Origin: Syngnathus acus
Taxonomy: Eukaryota; Chordata; Actinopteri; Syngnathiformes; Syngnathidae
DNA length: 64,000 nt
NCBI RefSeq assembly: GCF_901709675.1
Contig: NC_051101.1
Span: forward strand, 10,684,501-10,748,500
Direction: 5' to 3'
Shown: one piece after another, positions 62,128-64,000 of the stretch
Layout of the letters: each line of letters opens with the position of its first letter
How positions within the stretch are numbered: the stretch's first letter is position 1
Notes under the pieces: generated by a model
What the model was told of the DNA's origin: nothing
Databases searched by the model: none
What the model saw: the letters and a program-made list of their open reading frames with translations, nothing else
Made by a program: the position numbers and the translations under genes

Positions 62128-63763
62128 TGCTGTGATGAATTTGTTGCTCTGCGGTTGGAGGTCTTCACTTTTGGAGAAGAGGGAGGAGGCCTGCACGGAG
62201 GAAGGCCCCACGGAGGAGCACAGGAAAGAGGAGGATTCCTCATTGTTGTTGTTGTTGTTGTACGAGTCCAGGAGCCCGTCGGGGGGCCCGGGTAAGGTGA
62301 GGGTGCTCAGGCCGCTCATGCTGTCATTGGAAGTGCACTGGGACGACGTCTCGGAACTTTCCGTGACTGACACACAAAAGCATTTCTTCATTATGGCAAA
62401 TAGTATGAGTCATCTTTTGTGCGGTCGAGGCAAGTTAAGGAAATCTGAAAAATGTTTCCGGTTTGCTCATCTTATTTTGTTTTATTTAGTCAGCTAAAAT
62501 GATGTGATGATTTTGAAATGAAATGAAAGCGGGCGTCCCAACTCACGCATGGAGGGCTGGCTCCCGGAGTCGTGCTCCAGCTCGTCTTCCTCGATGCAGT
62601 CGTAAGGCCACTGGGTGAAGGAGGGAATGCCGGCCAGCGGGTAAGGATGAGCGTGAAGGTGCGAGGGCGAAGAGTACAGGTGGAGGTTGAGCGAGCCCAG
62701 CAAGGAGGATGACGATTGGCTGCCCGAGGACGACGTGCTGCTGTTGGAGATGGTGGAGTGGGGTCTCTTGATGGAAGCCGAGTATTCGTACGAGGGTACC
62801 GCGATGGAGGCCCTTGTCCTACATTCTGTTGGCAACATGAAGACAAAAAAAGGGTGATGTTCTGCTCTCTGCAAGAGGCGAGAACAGCTCAGTGTTCAAG
62901 GTTGCTTGGGTTAATATAATAATATGCTCACACAACAAATATTTATTTATTTATTTATTTTATTATTTTTTAAATTAATTTGAAAAGTCCCAATCAATCC
63001 CATTGATTTTTGATTTTCTTTGGACTTCATGAACCTGCAAAAGTATTTTTAAAATAATCAAAAAGGGACATATTAAATTGTATTTTTTTCTAGAGTTTGT
63101 AAGAAAAAATACATAGGAAGAAGACCTTGAAAAAACAATTGATTAAATGGCAAGTAAGTCTCACCAGACCCCTTCATGATATAGTCGATGGCTCTGTCAT
63201 TGATGGCTGCATCACTGGGCTTAATGTCCATGAAAGGCTTGCTCCCAATGCCCATTGACACCATCTCCTGAATGCGCAACTCTGCGAGACAAGACAGCCC
63301 TCAAACAAAATACTCAACAATCAATGAAAACGCTTGATGAAGAAACGCTCACCCCTGTTTCGTAACGCCTGCCTCCACAGGATCTTCCCTATGATGGAAG
63401 TCCACACCGCCTTGATCTCCACAGAGCTTGCTTGTAGGATAAACGTGTCTTGGGATTTCCTTCGGCGGAACCAAATCTCAAAGCGCAGGCCGCTATCGCC
63501 AACATTTTCAGTCATACCAATCTCTGCTGTCTATAAAAAAAAAAAATACTCAGTTTCTGAAAGCTGACTGTCACTAAAAATAAAACGCTTACTTTATAGG
63601 ATTGTTTGTAGATGTAAATGTCATATCCTCCTTCTATCTTTTTGGTCTTGCTGAAGAGGATGAGGTCTTCAAACAAGAAGACGTGGCGGAGGTACTTCCT
63701 TCGTCCGCACCAGACGATGAACTCATCTTGGCAGCGAAGTTGACCTTGTTCCTTTAGGTTCAC
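62128..63763 (-). CDS. RhoGEF C-terminal part, PLEKHG4B/PLEKHG4 (puratrophin) type, partial
   Basis: Guanine-nucleotide exchange factor for Rho GTPases. Only the PH domain and tail are in the window; the DH domain lies past the right edge. Exons: 63763-63593, 63530-63353, 63281-63165, 62825-62547 and 62366-62128. PH-domain text includes [66 protein letters not shown] and the final-helix Trp segment. Next comes [20 protein letters not shown], a hallmark of PLEKHG4-family proteins, then RTRASIAV. A Ser-rich tail ([20 protein letters not shown]) includes SSQC and an Asn run. The [13 protein letters not shown] text points to the 4B branch, from memory. The end of the gene is unclear (see 60666-60787). 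Confidence 0.75.
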
Positions 63764-64000
63764 CTAGACAGGAAACATCTCGGGTCACATGCGTCACACA
63801 CAACAATGGAAGCTCTGGCGGGATGCTGACCTCACTACTGTATACAAAAAAAGAAGACATCAAGTTCAAAAACACACCACAGCAAAGAGTATTGGGACAT
63901 GAGCTTCCTTTAAGAATTTCAAGGTTTTCTCTGGATATTTTTGTTCTTTTGTCTCAAGTAGCAGTGTAACGATTAATGGGCAACTAATCATTTTTAAATT
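63764..64000. other. Intron of the RhoGEF gene at the window edge
   Basis: The sequence upstream of the PH-domain exon shows no further recognisable exon before the window ends. Confidence 0.5.

Overview
This is vertebrate nuclear DNA, almost certainly from a ray-finned (teleost) fish. Genes are split into many short exons with GT-AG introns. Exons translate into clear fish orthologues such as Smpd5, Grina, Rbm24, Kif13a, malin and Ptdss1. Introns are small and AT-rich, with fish-type LINE, tRNA-like SINE and MITE remnants. I saw no prokaryotic, viral or CRISPR features. I built the gene models by hand, joining exons on splice sites and reading phase. The listed exons of npy, malsu1, smpd5, grina, rbm24, kif13a, ptdss1 and the two tetraspan genes all close in frame.

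Layout, all on the minus strand unless noted: a gene-poor left end with a dead LINE (1-3390); npy-type neuropeptide (3391-4443, with a probable 5' exon near 6.4 kb); malsu1 (6819-8329); smpd5 (9072-11206); grina (12908-14690); rbm24 (16412-21050); kif13a (24663-47671, about 40 exons over 23 kb); intronless nhlrc1 (48643-49824); ptdss1 (52595-56779). Then come two MS4A/CD20-like four-pass membrane genes placed head to head (57446-58392 minus, 58806-60167 plus), a MITE, and the 3' end of a PLEKHG4/4B-type RhoGEF cut by the right edge (62128-63763, plus a doubtful last exon at 60666).

The genes do not form one pathway. Order follows old synteny: npy with malsu1, smpd5 with grina, and rbm24-kif13a-nhlrc1 are each near neighbours in human (three different chromosomes), as far as I recall. 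Functions range from appetite and neuroendocrine signalling, mitoribosome assembly and sphingomyelin breakdown to apoptosis-related membrane proteins, muscle splicing, endosome transport, glycogen quality control, phosphatidylserine synthesis and Rho signalling.

Most notable: a CAP-Gly domain at the end of kif13a (in mammals it is known on KIF13B, not KIF13A); a 13-nt microexon and a GC-AG intron needed to keep kif13a in frame; the head-to-head tetraspan pair with near-matching exon structure and a spacer of only about 0.4 kb; a divergent NPY precursor; and recurrent TCACGTGA/TGACGTCA sites near grina, smpd5 and nhlrc1.
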